Origin: Acetispira formosa (nom. nud.)
GTDB taxonomy: Bacteria; Desulfobacterota; Desulfarculia; Adiutricales; Adiutricaceae
Direction: 5' to 3'
Assembly (NCBI GenBank): GCA_023525915.1
Contig: CP026657.1
Coordinates: 930,001-994,000, forward strand
DNA: 64,000 bases
In this document: in pieces, positions 37,341 through 45,121 of the stretch
Position numbering within the stretch: the stretch's first letter is position 1
Layout: the number at the start of each line of letters is the position of its first letter
Program-made: the position numbers and the translations under genes
Notes under the pieces: generated by a model
Database searches by the model: none
What the model saw: only the letters and a program-made list of their open reading frames with translations
Told to the model about the DNA's origin: nothing

Positions 37341-37559
37341 ATGATCAGGAAGAGTGTTGTTGCTATAATATGTTTTACGCTGATGTTTCTGGTTCCGGCT
37401 GCCGCCCTGTTGGCCGAGGTCAGTGCCAACCCCACCAGCGGCATATATCACAATGCCCGCTGTCAGCACTATGGCTGTAAATCCTGCACGAAAACTTTCA
37501 AAACCGCTGAAGAGGCTAAAAAGGCCGGGTTCAGACCTTGCAGGAAATGCGGCGGTTAG
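37341..37559 (+). CDS. Exported Cys-rich Ada-type metal-binding domain protein, 72 aa
   Basis: ATG 37341 behind GGAAGGGA. Signal peptide MIRKSVVAIICFTLMFLVPA, then SGIYHNARCQHYGCKSCTKT, FKTAEEAKKAGFRPCRKCGG. The order NARC-x4-C-x2-C-x(n)-FRPCRKC is that of the Ada-like zinc-binding fold found alone in small exported proteins. Role unknown. The frame can be extended to ATG 37323, but that start has no ribosome-binding site. Confidence 0.75.
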   Translation: MIRKSVVAIICFTLMFLVPAAALLAEVSANPTSGIYHNARCQHYGCKSCTKTFKTAEEAKKAGFRPCRKCGG

Positions 37560-37608
37560 AGTTTCGCCGGTCCTCCGCCATATGGCGGAGGACCGGCTCG
37601 CTGACATA

Positions 37609-38484
37609 TTAAAGATTAAGGATGGGAATCCCCTTCAAAAAATCTTGCAGGTGAATGTCGTCCCAGGGCATATGTTCCGCAATGCTCAGTCCAACAACAT
37701 CAGTGCGCGCTGAAATATCGCTTATCAGACGGCCGACCTGGGTAAAAGTCAGGTGGCCTTGAGGAATGCCCTTAAAAGCATCGGGGGCGGCCTGCGGCTC
37801 CGCGAACAGAAGCGATCGGAACAGTTTCGGGTCCAGAATATCCAGATCCAGATGTATTGCCAGATGCTTGATTCCGGCTTCTCCGATCCAATCCAGAACC
37901 TGGGCGCTGCTCTCAGCCATTGCCCGCTGCCCGACGACTCTCAGGCCCAGCCGCTTAATCACCTCCGCCTCCTGATTGCTGGTTTCATCAATTCCCGCCA
38001 GCATGACTTTCCGCGGCTTCAACGGCACCTTAACTTCAGCGGTGAAATCCGCGTCGCCCTCCCCCAGGAGGTGGCCCAGCACCATGGCATGGGCATTCTG
38101 CCACTGCTTCGGAGTGGTGACATCGGGGTGCGCGTCAATCCACAACACCCCCAGCTCACCCTGGTAACGTTCATTCAGCCAGGCGAACGGAGCCTGGCTG
38201 ACCAGACAGTCGCCGCCGAAATTGACGATGCGGTCCGGTTCATAAGCTTTGATGATGGCCTCCGAAGCCCTTAATTGCTTCAAAAGCCGGGTTCTCCAGA
38301 CAACGCCGTTTTCCAGTGGCGGAGCGCTTCCATCGAAAGGCTCGACGGGCACCTCCACCAGAGGTGAATCGCTTTCCGGGGCCAGCCAGGCCAGGAGCCG
38401 CGCGCCGAGAGGATAGGTGATTCCATTATTGCCGCCCTGCCACTGGGGCATCAAGAGGCGCAAAGTTTTTTTGTCTGTCTGCAT
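37609..38484 (-). CDS. Arginase/agmatinase-family ureohydrolase
   Basis: 291 aa. Metal-site motifs: GGDCLVSQAPF (about 88-98; most ureohydrolases have GGDH), IDAHPDVTTP (about 115) and LDLDILDP (about 215). A Cys in place of the first His ligand occurs in a distinct arginase-family branch of uncertain substrate, so arginase activity is not assured. The divergent gene is a TetR regulator with an operator-like dyad between them. Confidence 0.8.
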   Translation of the reverse strand: MQTDKKTLRLLMPQWQGGNNGITYPLGARLLAWLAPESDSPLVEVPVEPFDGSAPPLENGVVWRTRLLKQLRASEAIIKAYEPDRIVNFGGDCLVSQAPFAWLNERYQGELGVLWIDAHPDVTTPKQWQNAHAMVLGHLLGEGDADFTAEVKVPLKPRKVMLAGIDETSNQEAEVIKRLGLRVVGQRAMAESSAQVLDWIGEAGIKHLAIHLDLDILDPKLFRSLLFAEPQAAPDAFKGIPQGHLTFTQVGRLISDISARTDVVGLSIAEHMPWDDIHLQDFLKGIPILNL

Positions 38485-38539
38485 TGTTTTTCTCTTTTCA
38501 TTTGGTTAGGAAACATGTAAAAAGTATGGCGAGCACTAC

Positions 38540-38561
38540 AATGACTGAACGCTCATTCATT
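38540..38561. promoter_or_regulatory. Operator-like dyad between arginase and TetR genes
   Basis: AATGACTGA (38540-38548) and TCATTCATT (38553-38561) pair at 8 of 9 positions around a 4-bp centre. The ACTGAACG...TCATTCA wording resembles known AcrR/TetR-class operators. It lies 56 bp before the arginase-family ATG. Confidence 0.55.
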
Positions 38562-38677
38562 ATACAAAACCAAAATCATAAATCAAGCTTTTTGTGCGTG
38601 GTCCGCACGGGGCCGGTCTGAGACGGCTTTTCGGCCGGGCAGCGCCTAGGCGGAAAAATTATTATATCAACAATAAC

Positions 38678-38707
38678 TTGACGCTCCGCTTCGGCTGTCT
38701 ATATACT
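38678..38707 (+). promoter_or_regulatory. Promoter of the TetR gene
   Basis: TTGACG (38678-38683), 18-bp spacer, TATACT (38702-38707). Confidence 0.5.
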
Positions 38708-38743
38708 GGCGCGGAGTATCGCAAATGGACGGGAGTTCTGAAT

Positions 38744-39349
38744 ATGGCAAAAAAAGATGAGCAAAAAGCCCTTTCACGGCAAAAAATCCTGGTCGCCGCG
38801 GCCGAGTGCTTTGCTGAAAAAGGCTATGAAGGCTGCGCCATTGCCGACATCGCCGACCGGGCCGGAATGAGCAAGGGCAACATATATGTTCATTTTACCA
38901 GCAAGGAGGAGCTCTTTAAATGCATGATTCAGGAAGACCACATGGGCGCGGCCCGGAAGCTGAAACAGGCCTTAGTCGAATCCGGCGCGGTTGAGGCTCT
39001 CTTGGAGTTGCTGTTCAGGTGCATCAGGGAGGTCAGTTATCCGGTCGACCATCGGCTGTGGTTGGAGTGTCTGTCGGTGGCCGGGCGTAACGAGGCTATT
39101 CGCGAATCCTTTATCGCCAGCGACCGCATAATGCGCGACGCTTTCATCTCTCTTCTGAAAAAAGCGGCGGAAAACGGAGAAGTGGACGACAGTCTGGATT
39201 TTGAAACCATATCTTTGTGGATCTACGCCCTGGCCGACGGGCTTATTGCCCGAACGGCCCATGATAAAAACTTTCGTCTGGAAGATCATATTGAATCCCT
39301 GGAAAAGCTGCTCCGCCGGGCTCTGGGCGCGGAAAAAAAGCCCGACTGA
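38744..39349 (+). CDS. TetR/AcrR-family transcriptional regulator
   Basis: 201 aa. N-terminal HTH (residues about 10-56): SRQKILVAAAECFAEKGYEG, MSKGNIYVHFTSKEELFKCM. A C-terminal ligand domain of the usual size (about 80-195) follows. ATG 38744 has a GGGAG upstream. It probably regulates itself and the divergent arginase-family gene through the dyad at 38540-38561. Confidence 0.87.
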   Translation: MAKKDEQKALSRQKILVAAAECFAEKGYEGCAIADIADRAGMSKGNIYVHFTSKEELFKCMIQEDHMGAARKLKQALVESGAVEALLELLFRCIREVSYPVDHRLWLECLSVAGRNEAIRESFIASDRIMRDAFISLLKKAAENGEVDDSLDFETISLWIYALADGLIARTAHDKNFRLEDHIESLEKLLRRALGAEKKPD

Positions 39350-39388
39350 AAGTTGTCTGTCACAGTTTTTTACAGTGAAGGGCTTGAA

Positions 39389-39562
39389 CAGCAATTCTCA
39401 AAGTAGATGGTATTTTAAAATAGCAGGTCGACCCGAGAGGGGAGACGGAGCGCCAGCGACTGGTTTTTGAAGCCAAAACAGTCACTCGCGAAGCAAAAAC
39501 CACGCTTTTTGCGTAGCTGCAAGCTGTAAGTTCATGCGAAAAAGTTTACTTTGAGAATTGCT
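39389..39562 (+). mobile_element. Element D, copy at 39.4 kb
   Basis: 174 bp, left end CAGCAATTCTCAAAGTA, right end the complement minus one base. Core as in the other copies (GCAGGTCGACCC, GCAAAAACCACGCTTTTTGC). No clear target duplication. It lies between the TetR gene and tRNA-Val. Confidence 0.8.
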
Positions 39563-39601
39563 AATAGTTTGCAGACACACCCTAGGGCTTGAAAATAAAT
39601 C

Positions 39602-39630
39602 TTGACATTCTTACCTTATTAAGGCATTAT
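39602..39630 (+). promoter_or_regulatory. Promoter of tRNA-Val
   Basis: TTGACA (39602-39607) with CATTAT (39625-39630) at a 17-bp spacing, about 38 bp before the tRNA. Confidence 0.6.
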
Positions 39631-39667
39631 ATCGAACTTGGAAACGGAATATAGTTCCAAGGAATAC

Positions 39668-39742
39668 AGGCGTGTAGCTCAGGGGGAGAGCACTACCTTG
39701 ACACGGTAGTGGTCAAGAGTTCAAATCTCTTCACGCCTACCA
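39668..39742 (+). tRNA. tRNA-Val (GAC)
   Basis: 75 nt including the encoded CCA. Acceptor AGGCGTG/CACGCCT; D-arm GCTC...GAGC; anticodon stem CTACC/GGTAG with loop TTGACAC, anticodon GAC; T-arm AAGAG TTCAAAT CTCTT. Own promoter and terminator. Confidence 0.95.
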
Positions 39743-39748
39743 TTTTCA

Positions 39749-39791
39749 GGGGCTCCGGGCGTTGCCAAGGCGCCGGGAGCCCTCTTTTTTT
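39749..39791 (+). terminator. Terminator after tRNA-Val
   Basis: GC-rich hairpin (GGGCTCCGG ... CCGGGAGCCC, about 39750-39782) followed by a T-run to 39791. Confidence 0.8.
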
Positions 39792-39874
39792 ATCCACGGC
39801 GGCATTAAAAAGGGGGCGGAAAGAGGTCAGAGGACCCGATTCACTCAGCAAAAACCATACCCGTCCCTTATTGA

Positions 39875-39897
39875 CCCGCCTGCCTTGGCGGGTTTTT
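39875..39897 (+). terminator. Terminator-like hairpin in the thrS leader
   Basis: CCCGCC (39875-39880) / GGCGGG (39887-39892) then TTTTT, 90 bp before thrS. The tRNA already has its own terminator, so this one could act as an attenuator for thrS. Confidence 0.6.
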
Positions 39898-39985
39898 GCG
39901 TTTCAGGCTGTTGCCTCAACCTCCCCGCCGACGAACGGACGGCTTCGTACCCGCCCGCTACTTCTTTAAGTCGAGGCCGTGACCA

Positions 39986-41917
39986 ATGAGTAATCTCAAT
40001 TTAAACATCTCAGGCAATCAATTTGACGTTTCCGACGGCACCAGCGCCGCTGAAGCTTTTAAGCTGGCCAAGCTGCCCGCCAAAGGCCCCCAGAGACCGG
40101 TGGCCGCCCGCCTAAACGGCCGGATGATCGATCTTTCCGCGCCCATTCATGAAAGCGGCGACCTCACTGTGGTCGATCAGAACGACCCGGAGGCCCTGGA
40201 CCTTCTGCGCCATTCCGTGGCCCACATTATGGCCGAGGCCGTGGAAGCCCTCTTCCCGGAAGTGAAAGTAACCATCGGACCGGCTATCGAAAACGGCTTC
40301 TATTATGATTTCGACAAACCAGAACCCTTCACCCCTGAAGATCTGGTCAGTATTGAAGAAAAGATGCGCGAAATCATCAAAAAAGGCGAACCTTTCGCCC
40401 GCTCTGAAATGTCGGCGGCCGAAGCCATTGAATTCTTCAAAAACAAAAATGAAGATTACAAGGTGGAGTTGATAGAAGACCTGGTGCGCGATCAGAAAGC
40501 GGACTGCGTCTCTATTTATAAAAGCGGCAATTTCGTCGATCTCTGCCGTGGTCCGCACATTCCCGATACCAGTTGGGGCGCGGCGTTCAAGCTTCTTTCC
40601 GTAGCCGGGGCCTATTGGCGCGGCGATGAACATCGCCCCATGCTCCAGCGTATTTACGGCACGGCTTTTTTCAACGGCAAAGATTTGCAGCAGCACCTGC
40701 ACATGCTGGAAGAAGCCAAACGCCGCGACCATCGCCGTCTGGGAAAGGATTTGGATCTCTTTTCCATTTCCGATGAAGTCGGCGGCGGCCTGATAATCTG
40801 GCACCCCAAGGGCGCGCTTCTACGGGTGACCCTGGAAGAGTTCGAGCGTCAGGAACACTTGCGTCGCGGCTATGATATCGTTATGGGGCCGCAGATTCTC
40901 CGGGCCGAGCTTTGGAAAAAAAGCGGTCACTGGGACAATTATCGCGACAACATGTATTTCACCGAAGTGGACGGCCAGGGCTATGGCATCAAGCCTATGA
41001 ACTGCCTGGCCCACATGTTTATCTATCGCGCCCAGCTGCGTTCTTTCCGCGACCTGCCCCTGCGCTTTTTTGAGCTGGGCACGGTTCAGCGCCATGAAAA
41101 GAGCGGCGTTCTGCACGGCCTGACCCGCGTACGCCAGTTTACCCAGGATGACGCGCACCTCTTCTGCACGCCGGAAAACGTCGATCAGGAGATCAAGGGC
41201 GTTCTGGATCTGGTGACCGACCTGATGGGCGCGTTTGGTTTTGAATATGAAATCGAACTCTCCACCCGGCCGGAAAAGAGCATTGGCTCCGATGAGGCCT
41301 GGGAAATGGCCACCACCGCTTTGAAGAAAGCCTTGGCCGACAAAAATGTGCCTTATGAGATCAATGAGGGCGACGGCGCTTTCTATGGCCCCAAGATCGA
41401 CGTGAAGCTGAAGGACGCGCTGGGCCGCCGCTGGCAGTGTTCCACCATCCAGTGCGATTTCACCCTGCCGGAACGTTTCGACCTGACCTATGTGGACAAC
41501 GACGGCCAGAAAAAACGCCCGGTGATGCTGCACCGCACCATTTTCGGGAGCATCGAGCGCTTTGTGGGTATACTAACCGAGCACTTTGCCGGTGCGTTCC
41601 CCATGTGGCTGGCCCCGGAGCAGGTGCGTATCCTGACGGTGACTTCGCGGGCCGATGATTTCGCGGGTGAAGCGCGGGCCAAGCTCCGTAAGGCCGGAAT
41701 CAGGGCTGAGGCTGACCTTCGCAATGAAAAACTCGGCTATAAAATCAGGGAAGGCCAGCTTCAGAAGGTGCCCTTCATGCTGGTTTTGGGCGATAAGGAA
41801 GTAGAAACCGGTTCGGTGGCTGTGCGCCGCCGGGGCGGTGAGGACATGGGCGTTATGCCTTTGAGCGATTTTATTGAGCTGGCCCGCAAAGAGGCCGAGC
41901 AGCCTCATTGGGATTAA
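39986..41917 (+). CDS. thrS: Threonyl-tRNA synthetase
   Basis: 643 aa, full length. TGS domain at 1-62 ([20 protein letters not shown]), editing domain with [11 protein letters not shown] (about 73), class II core with the zinc-ligand region [13 protein letters not shown], motif 2 [20 protein letters not shown] and the C-terminal anticodon domain. Charges tRNA-Thr. Upstream of infC, the classic thrS-infC order. Confidence 0.95.
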   Translation: MSNLNLNISGNQFDVSDGTSAAEAFKLAKLPAKGPQRPVAARLNGRMIDLSAPIHESGDLTVVDQNDPEALDLLRHSVAHIMAEAVEALFPEVKVTIGPAIENGFYYDFDKPEPFTPEDLVSIEEKMREIIKKGEPFARSEMSAAEAIEFFKNKNEDYKVELIEDLVRDQKADCVSIYKSGNFVDLCRGPHIPDTSWGAAFKLLSVAGAYWRGDEHRPMLQRIYGTAFFNGKDLQQHLHMLEEAKRRDHRRLGKDLDLFSISDEVGGGLIIWHPKGALLRVTLEEFERQEHLRRGYDIVMGPQILRAELWKKSGHWDNYRDNMYFTEVDGQGYGIKPMNCLAHMFIYRAQLRSFRDLPLRFFELGTVQRHEKSGVLHGLTRVRQFTQDDAHLFCTPENVDQEIKGVLDLVTDLMGAFGFEYEIELSTRPEKSIGSDEAWEMATTALKKALADKNVPYEINEGDGAFYGPKIDVKLKDALGRRWQCSTIQCDFTLPERFDLTYVDNDGQKKRPVMLHRTIFGSIERFVGILTEHFAGAFPMWLAPEQVRILTVTSRADDFAGEARAKLRKAGIRAEADLRNEKLGYKIREGQLQKVPFMLVLGDKEVETGSVAVRRRGGEDMGVMPLSDFIELARKEAEQPHWD

Positions 41918-42038
41918 GCCAAAAAGCGCTGCCGCAAATTCCATGACTTTTTTGTGTGGGAATTCAAAAGCTTGAATCAACATTCAGGCGGCGGCGCTCT
42001 TCAGCGAAATCCAGGGAAAAGTTGCCTCAACTTGAGAT

Positions 42039-42072
42039 CGAAGCCGGGCCGGTTATTTTCCGGCCGCTTCGA
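42039..42072 (+). terminator. GC hairpin between thrS and infC
   Basis: A bulged stem CGAAGCCGGGCCGG ... CCGGCCGCTTCG with no T-run. It may be a weak terminator or processing site. The rest of the 370-bp gap 41918-42287 is unassigned. Confidence 0.35.
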
Positions 42073-42287
42073 CCAATAAAAGCTGACTCTTCTCTATATT
42101 AATGGTTGCAAAAAAATCGACTCTGCGGTATTTTTACTGGATGTCATCTAATGAACCAGCTTCATAGATGGCTTTGACAATAATAGCAGCCGGTCCAGAT
42201 CATGGCCAAGTGAAACAACGCCGTGATTTAGAGTGCCGTGGAACGTAATCGGGCTTGGCCCGGCTCGCAAACTAGTGAGGTGCAGCA

Positions 42288-42824
42288 ATTAACGGCAAGA
42301 AGTATAAAGACTCCGATACCAAGAGAGTCAACATCAATGAGCACATTCGCGCCCGTGAAGTTCGGGTGATCAACGATAACGGCGATCAGTTGGGCATTTT
42401 GTCCATTGATGAAGCTTTGCGTGCGGCGCAGGAAGCCGGATTGGATCTGGTGGAAGTGGCCCCGGAGGCTGAGCCGCCGGTCTGCCGGGTGATGGATTTT
42501 GGCCGCTATAAATATCAGCAGAGCAAGAAGACGGCTGAATCGCGCAAGAAATCCTCGGTGATAGAGATCAAAGAGGTGAAATTTCGCCCCAAGACTGGCG
42601 AGCATGATTATCAATTCAAGTTTCGCAACATTCAGAAATTTTTGGCTGAGAAGAACAAGGTCAAGGTTTCGCTGATGTTCAGGGGACGAGAAATAGCTCA
42701 TGCGGATTTAGGTCTGGCCATATTGCAGCGGGTGCTGGAAGAGTTGGGTGATACGGTTGTGGCCGAACAAGCCCCCAAACTGGAAGGCCGCAACATGATC
42801 ATGGTCCTAAGCCCCAAAGCCTAG
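42288..42824 (+). CDS. infC: Translation initiation factor IF-3, AUU start codon
   Basis: 178 aa when started at ATT 42288 (I-NGKKYKDSDTKRVNINEHIR), preceded by AGTGAGGTG. This restores the full IF-3 N-domain (NEHIRAREVRVINDNGDQLG); the first GTG in frame (42366) would cut it off. The C-domain has HDYQFKFRNIQKFLAEKNKV and VSLMFRGREIAHADLG. An AUU start is the known autoregulatory signal of infC, discriminated by IF-3 itself. rpmI and rplT, which normally follow, are absent: after 180 bp comes tRNA-Pro. Confidence 0.93.
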   Translation: MNGKKYKDSDTKRVNINEHIRAREVRVINDNGDQLGILSIDEALRAAQEAGLDLVEVAPEAEPPVCRVMDFGRYKYQQSKKTAESRKKSSVIEIKEVKFRPKTGEHDYQFKFRNIQKFLAEKNKVKVSLMFRGREIAHADLGLAILQRVLEELGDTVVAEQAPKLEGRNMIMVLSPKA

Positions 42825-42863
42825 CCAGGGCGTAGCCCTGGACCCACGGATGCTTGCGCATCC
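42825..42863 (+). terminator. Double hairpin after infC
   Basis: CCAGGGC/GCCCTGG (42825-42841) and GGATGC/GCATCC (42848-42863) start immediately after the infC stop. No T-run, so Rho-independent action is uncertain. Confidence 0.4.
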
Positions 42864-43028
42864 TTCGTCTGGGTGAGGGTTTCCCTGGGCTTTAGGTTTG
42901 GCGGCTATCATCGTATTAAGAGCGGTGCCCCCTTGGCTGAGGGCGTTGCGTTATTTGCTGGAGTTATTCTTTCTTTAGCAGGTGATTTCTGGTGCGGTGA
43001 CGTTTGGGAATAAAGCAGATAAAAATGC

Positions 43029-43057
43029 TTGACATTGGAGTCTGACTAAAGTATATT
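43029..43057 (+). promoter_or_regulatory. Promoter of tRNA-Pro
   Basis: TTGACA (43029-43034), 17-bp spacer, TATATT (43052-43057). Confidence 0.75.
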
Positions 43058-43066
43058 CAGTTTTCG

Positions 43067-43143
43067 CGGGACGTGGCGCAGCCTGGTAGCGCACCTGAAT
43101 GGGGTTCAGGGGGTCGCTGGTTCAACTCCAGTCGTCCCGACCA
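43067..43143 (+). tRNA. tRNA-Pro (GGG)
   Basis: 77 nt with encoded CCA. Acceptor CGGGACG/CGTCCCG, D-arm GCGC...GCGC, anticodon stem CCTGA/TCAGG with loop ATGGGGT (anticodon GGG), T-loop TTCAACT. Confidence 0.95.
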
Positions 43144-43151
43144 TCTTCTAA

Positions 43152-43185
43152 AGAGGTCGAGTTCATTTGAACTCGACCTCTTTTT
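43152..43185 (+). terminator. Terminator of tRNA-Pro
   Basis: 14-bp perfect stem AGAGGTCGAGTTCA (43152-43165) / TGAACTCGACCTCT (43168-43181) then TTTTT. It may also end the convergent 150-aa gene. Confidence 0.9.
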
Positions 43186-43198
43186 ATTGCCGGTGCCT

Positions 43199-43651
43199 TC
43201 AGCTGTCCTGGCACGCTTCGCATGTATGCGGCTCAAAGTCGCCAAGAACCATTAACAGTCTGTGAAGCATTTCAATCGGACGCTCCATATGCCGACCAAA
43301 CCATTGCAACCATTCTCCTCTCACATTTTCATCCTCATTAAAATTGCGTAACAGAAAAGCCAGGCAATTGAAATCTTCACAGGCTGTTTGCAATAGATCA
43401 AGAAGGTTATCGGCTCGATACTCTTTCAGTGCCTCCCCTTCTTCGAAAAGGACAAAAGGCGTCACTCGATAACAGCGGATTTGCTCTTGGTTTTCAGGCG
43501 TAGGTAAGTCTGGCTTTTCGTCTTGATTAAGAGCCTGAAGAGATTCGGTGAGAAGCTCCTCCGACTTTTCAGTCAGCTCATTGATCGTTTCCGGGATGTT
43601 GTCGATGGATGGTTGTGCGGGCGGTTGGGCCTTTTTTGATTGGTTGGACAT
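43199..43651 (-). CDS. 150-aa protein of unknown function with structured leader
   Basis: CAGGAG precedes ATG 43651. Acidic, Gln/Pro-rich N-terminal tail (about 1-55), then a compact part with IRCYRVTPFVLFEEGEALKE, LLQTACEDFNCLAFLLRNFN and GRHMERPIEMLHRLLMVLGD, ending in a Cys pair (EPHTCEACQDS). No family recognised. A decayed paralogue with the same promoter and leader lies at 15488-16113, so gene and leader move or duplicate as one unit. Confidence 0.75.
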   Translation of the reverse strand: MSNQSKKAQPPAQPSIDNIPETINELTEKSEELLTESLQALNQDEKPDLPTPENQEQIRCYRVTPFVLFEEGEALKEYRADNLLDLLQTACEDFNCLAFLLRNFNEDENVRGEWLQWFGRHMERPIEMLHRLLMVLGDFEPHTCEACQDS

Positions 43652-43691
43652 TCTTAACTCCTGTGATTTTTTTGATGACCCAAAAAAATAA

Positions 43692-43773
43692 GGGCCGGAT
43701 GCTCAAAACCGTTCACAGCACGGCCGAGGGTATTTAGGGCAAGCCCCTGGACATTTCCCCCAACATCCGGCCC
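43692..43773 (-). ncRNA. Candidate structured leader RNA (riboswitch- or attenuator-like), intact copy
   Basis: 82 nt. Closing helix GGGCCGGATG (43773-43764) / CATCCGGCCC (43701-43692), followed directly by TTATTTTTTT as in an intrinsic terminator. Internal helix GGGGG/CCCTC, where copy 1 has GGAGG/CCTCC: one A-U to G-C change with pairing kept. A further hairpin CCGT...ACGG and the invariant GGCTTGCCCTAAATACC are present. The orphan ORF starts about 40 nt after it. I do not recognise a known class. Confidence 0.6.
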
Positions 43774-43861
43774 AAGATACAATCTGGACGCAAAAAATCC
43801 ACGAATCTAACGGGCGTGGCTTTTCCGCTGTGAAGTAAAGGTGTTTTGAGCACCTTTTTAA

Positions 43862-43890
43862 ATTTAAGCATGATTGTAAAATTATGTCAA
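43862..43890 (-). promoter_or_regulatory. Promoter of the 150-aa gene
   Basis: On the minus strand TTGACA (43890-43885), 17-bp spacer, TTAAAT (43867-43862). Homologous to 15488-15516. The leader is about 205 nt. Confidence 0.7.
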
Positions 43891-43983
43891 GTGGGGTTGT
43901 AAGGAAGTAAATTGGCCCCCAGCTTTCAACTGGCTGTAGGCCAATAATTTCATCACTTTATCTATCTACCCAATGAATGCCGT

Positions 43984-44454
43984 TCAAGTTGCCGTCCTAT
44001 TGATAAAATCAATTTCGTTTTTAATCCCTTTGTGGGCGTCATTCCACAAGCCCTTGGTCAAGCGGACACGCAGAAGGCAGGTATTAGGGTCTTCGTCATT
44101 ATTGGCTTCGTTATACCATTCGGCGAAAATTTTGCGAAGCTTTGTCATCATCTCTGTGTTTTTATCATCACACACCCAGCCCAGATTTTCCCCGATACCG
44201 TCGGCCGTGAAATTCTCAACTATGATGCAAACAGCCACCGCAGGGTTTTTGGCAATTTGCAGCATCTTAGCTGAGGTTGCGTAGGTAACGGTATAGAACG
44301 CGCCGTCCTCATAATAAGCGTCCACAAGGCGGGCGGCGGGGCGGCTTTGGCCATCGGCTCCCACTTCCAGCGCTATGGTTGAGAGGGAGATCAGGCTGTC
44401 TTTATTGCCAAATTTTTCATCCAGCACTTTCATGGCCTCGTCATACTTGCTCAC
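43984..44454 (-). CDS. Pyridoxamine 5'-phosphate oxidase-family (FMN-binding split barrel) protein
   Basis: 156 aa. A split-barrel pattern with LISLSTIALEVGADGQSRPA, ARLVDAYYEDGAFYTVTYAT and SAKMLQIAKNPAVAVCIIVE matches the small general-stress/PNPOx-like group. Probably binds FMN or another flavin; the substrate is unknown. Isolated gene. Confidence 0.82.
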   Translation of the reverse strand: MSKYDEAMKVLDEKFGNKDSLISLSTIALEVGADGQSRPAARLVDAYYEDGAFYTVTYATSAKMLQIAKNPAVAVCIIVENFTADGIGENLGWVCDDKNTEMMTKLRKIFAEWYNEANNDEDPNTCLLRVRLTKGLWNDAHKGIKNEIDFINRTAT

Positions 44455-44550
44455 TTTTTACCTCCTGATACAGGTATTTTCATAAGACGACCATAGTATA
44501 GCACAACCAATAGCCTACTTAAATACCATGCCGCGCGGAAAAGATGGAGC

Positions 44551-44961
44551 TGGGCAATCGCGTGCGACCGGCAAAGGTAAAACCCGGCCGGGCGGGCGAA
44601 AAAATTTCTGACGTCGCTCGTAATTTTCTCGTATTCCCGGCCGGGTAGCTTCATAGGATGGTGGTTAGTTCCTGCCCGTCCGGGGAGTAAAATTACGAGC
44701 GACTTACAGAAAATTTTTCGCCCGCCCGGCCTGGTCAGTGTCGGCGTTTGGGTTGGGTGACTGTTGCCGCGTTCTTAACATGAGCCAACCAGGACAAGGA
44801 GGGCGGGGCGGTGAGATTTCTCCAGAGGGGACCACGATTTTTGCTCCCCGGACGGGCACGGATAAAACAGAATGCCGATGAAGCCACCCGGCCGGGAATA
44901 AGAGAAAAATCGGGGGCCACTATGGAGATATCTCACCGCCCCGCCCTCCGGGTTTTACCTT
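44551..44961. repeat. Repeat family BC, copy 3: complete
   Basis: The left outer end (GGGCAATCGC ... GGCAAAGGTAAAACC, 44551-44585) shares the long terminal repeat with copy 2. Hairpin C about 44584-44731, spacer about 44732-44798, hairpin B about 44799-44949, and right end GGTTTTACCTT to 44961. C stem variant GGGCGGGC/GCCCGCCC. Open frames here (ending RPAGFYLC and similar) are repeat shadows. Confidence 0.88.
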
Positions 44962-45121
44962 CAAATCATTCAATCGTTTGTAAGCGGACATGTGTCATGT
45001 GGGTTTAAAACCGGCATTACGAGATAATGCCCACGGTTCCAAGGCCAGGAGCCAACAAGGCCGGTATACAAAATCACCGATAAATCCGGCCCAAATTAAC
45101 CCTCATAACAAGGAGAACAAC

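Noticed and set aside
44551-44961. Integron attC site
   Set aside because: Hairpin size suggested it, but there is no attC core (GTTRRRY), no cassette array and no integrase.
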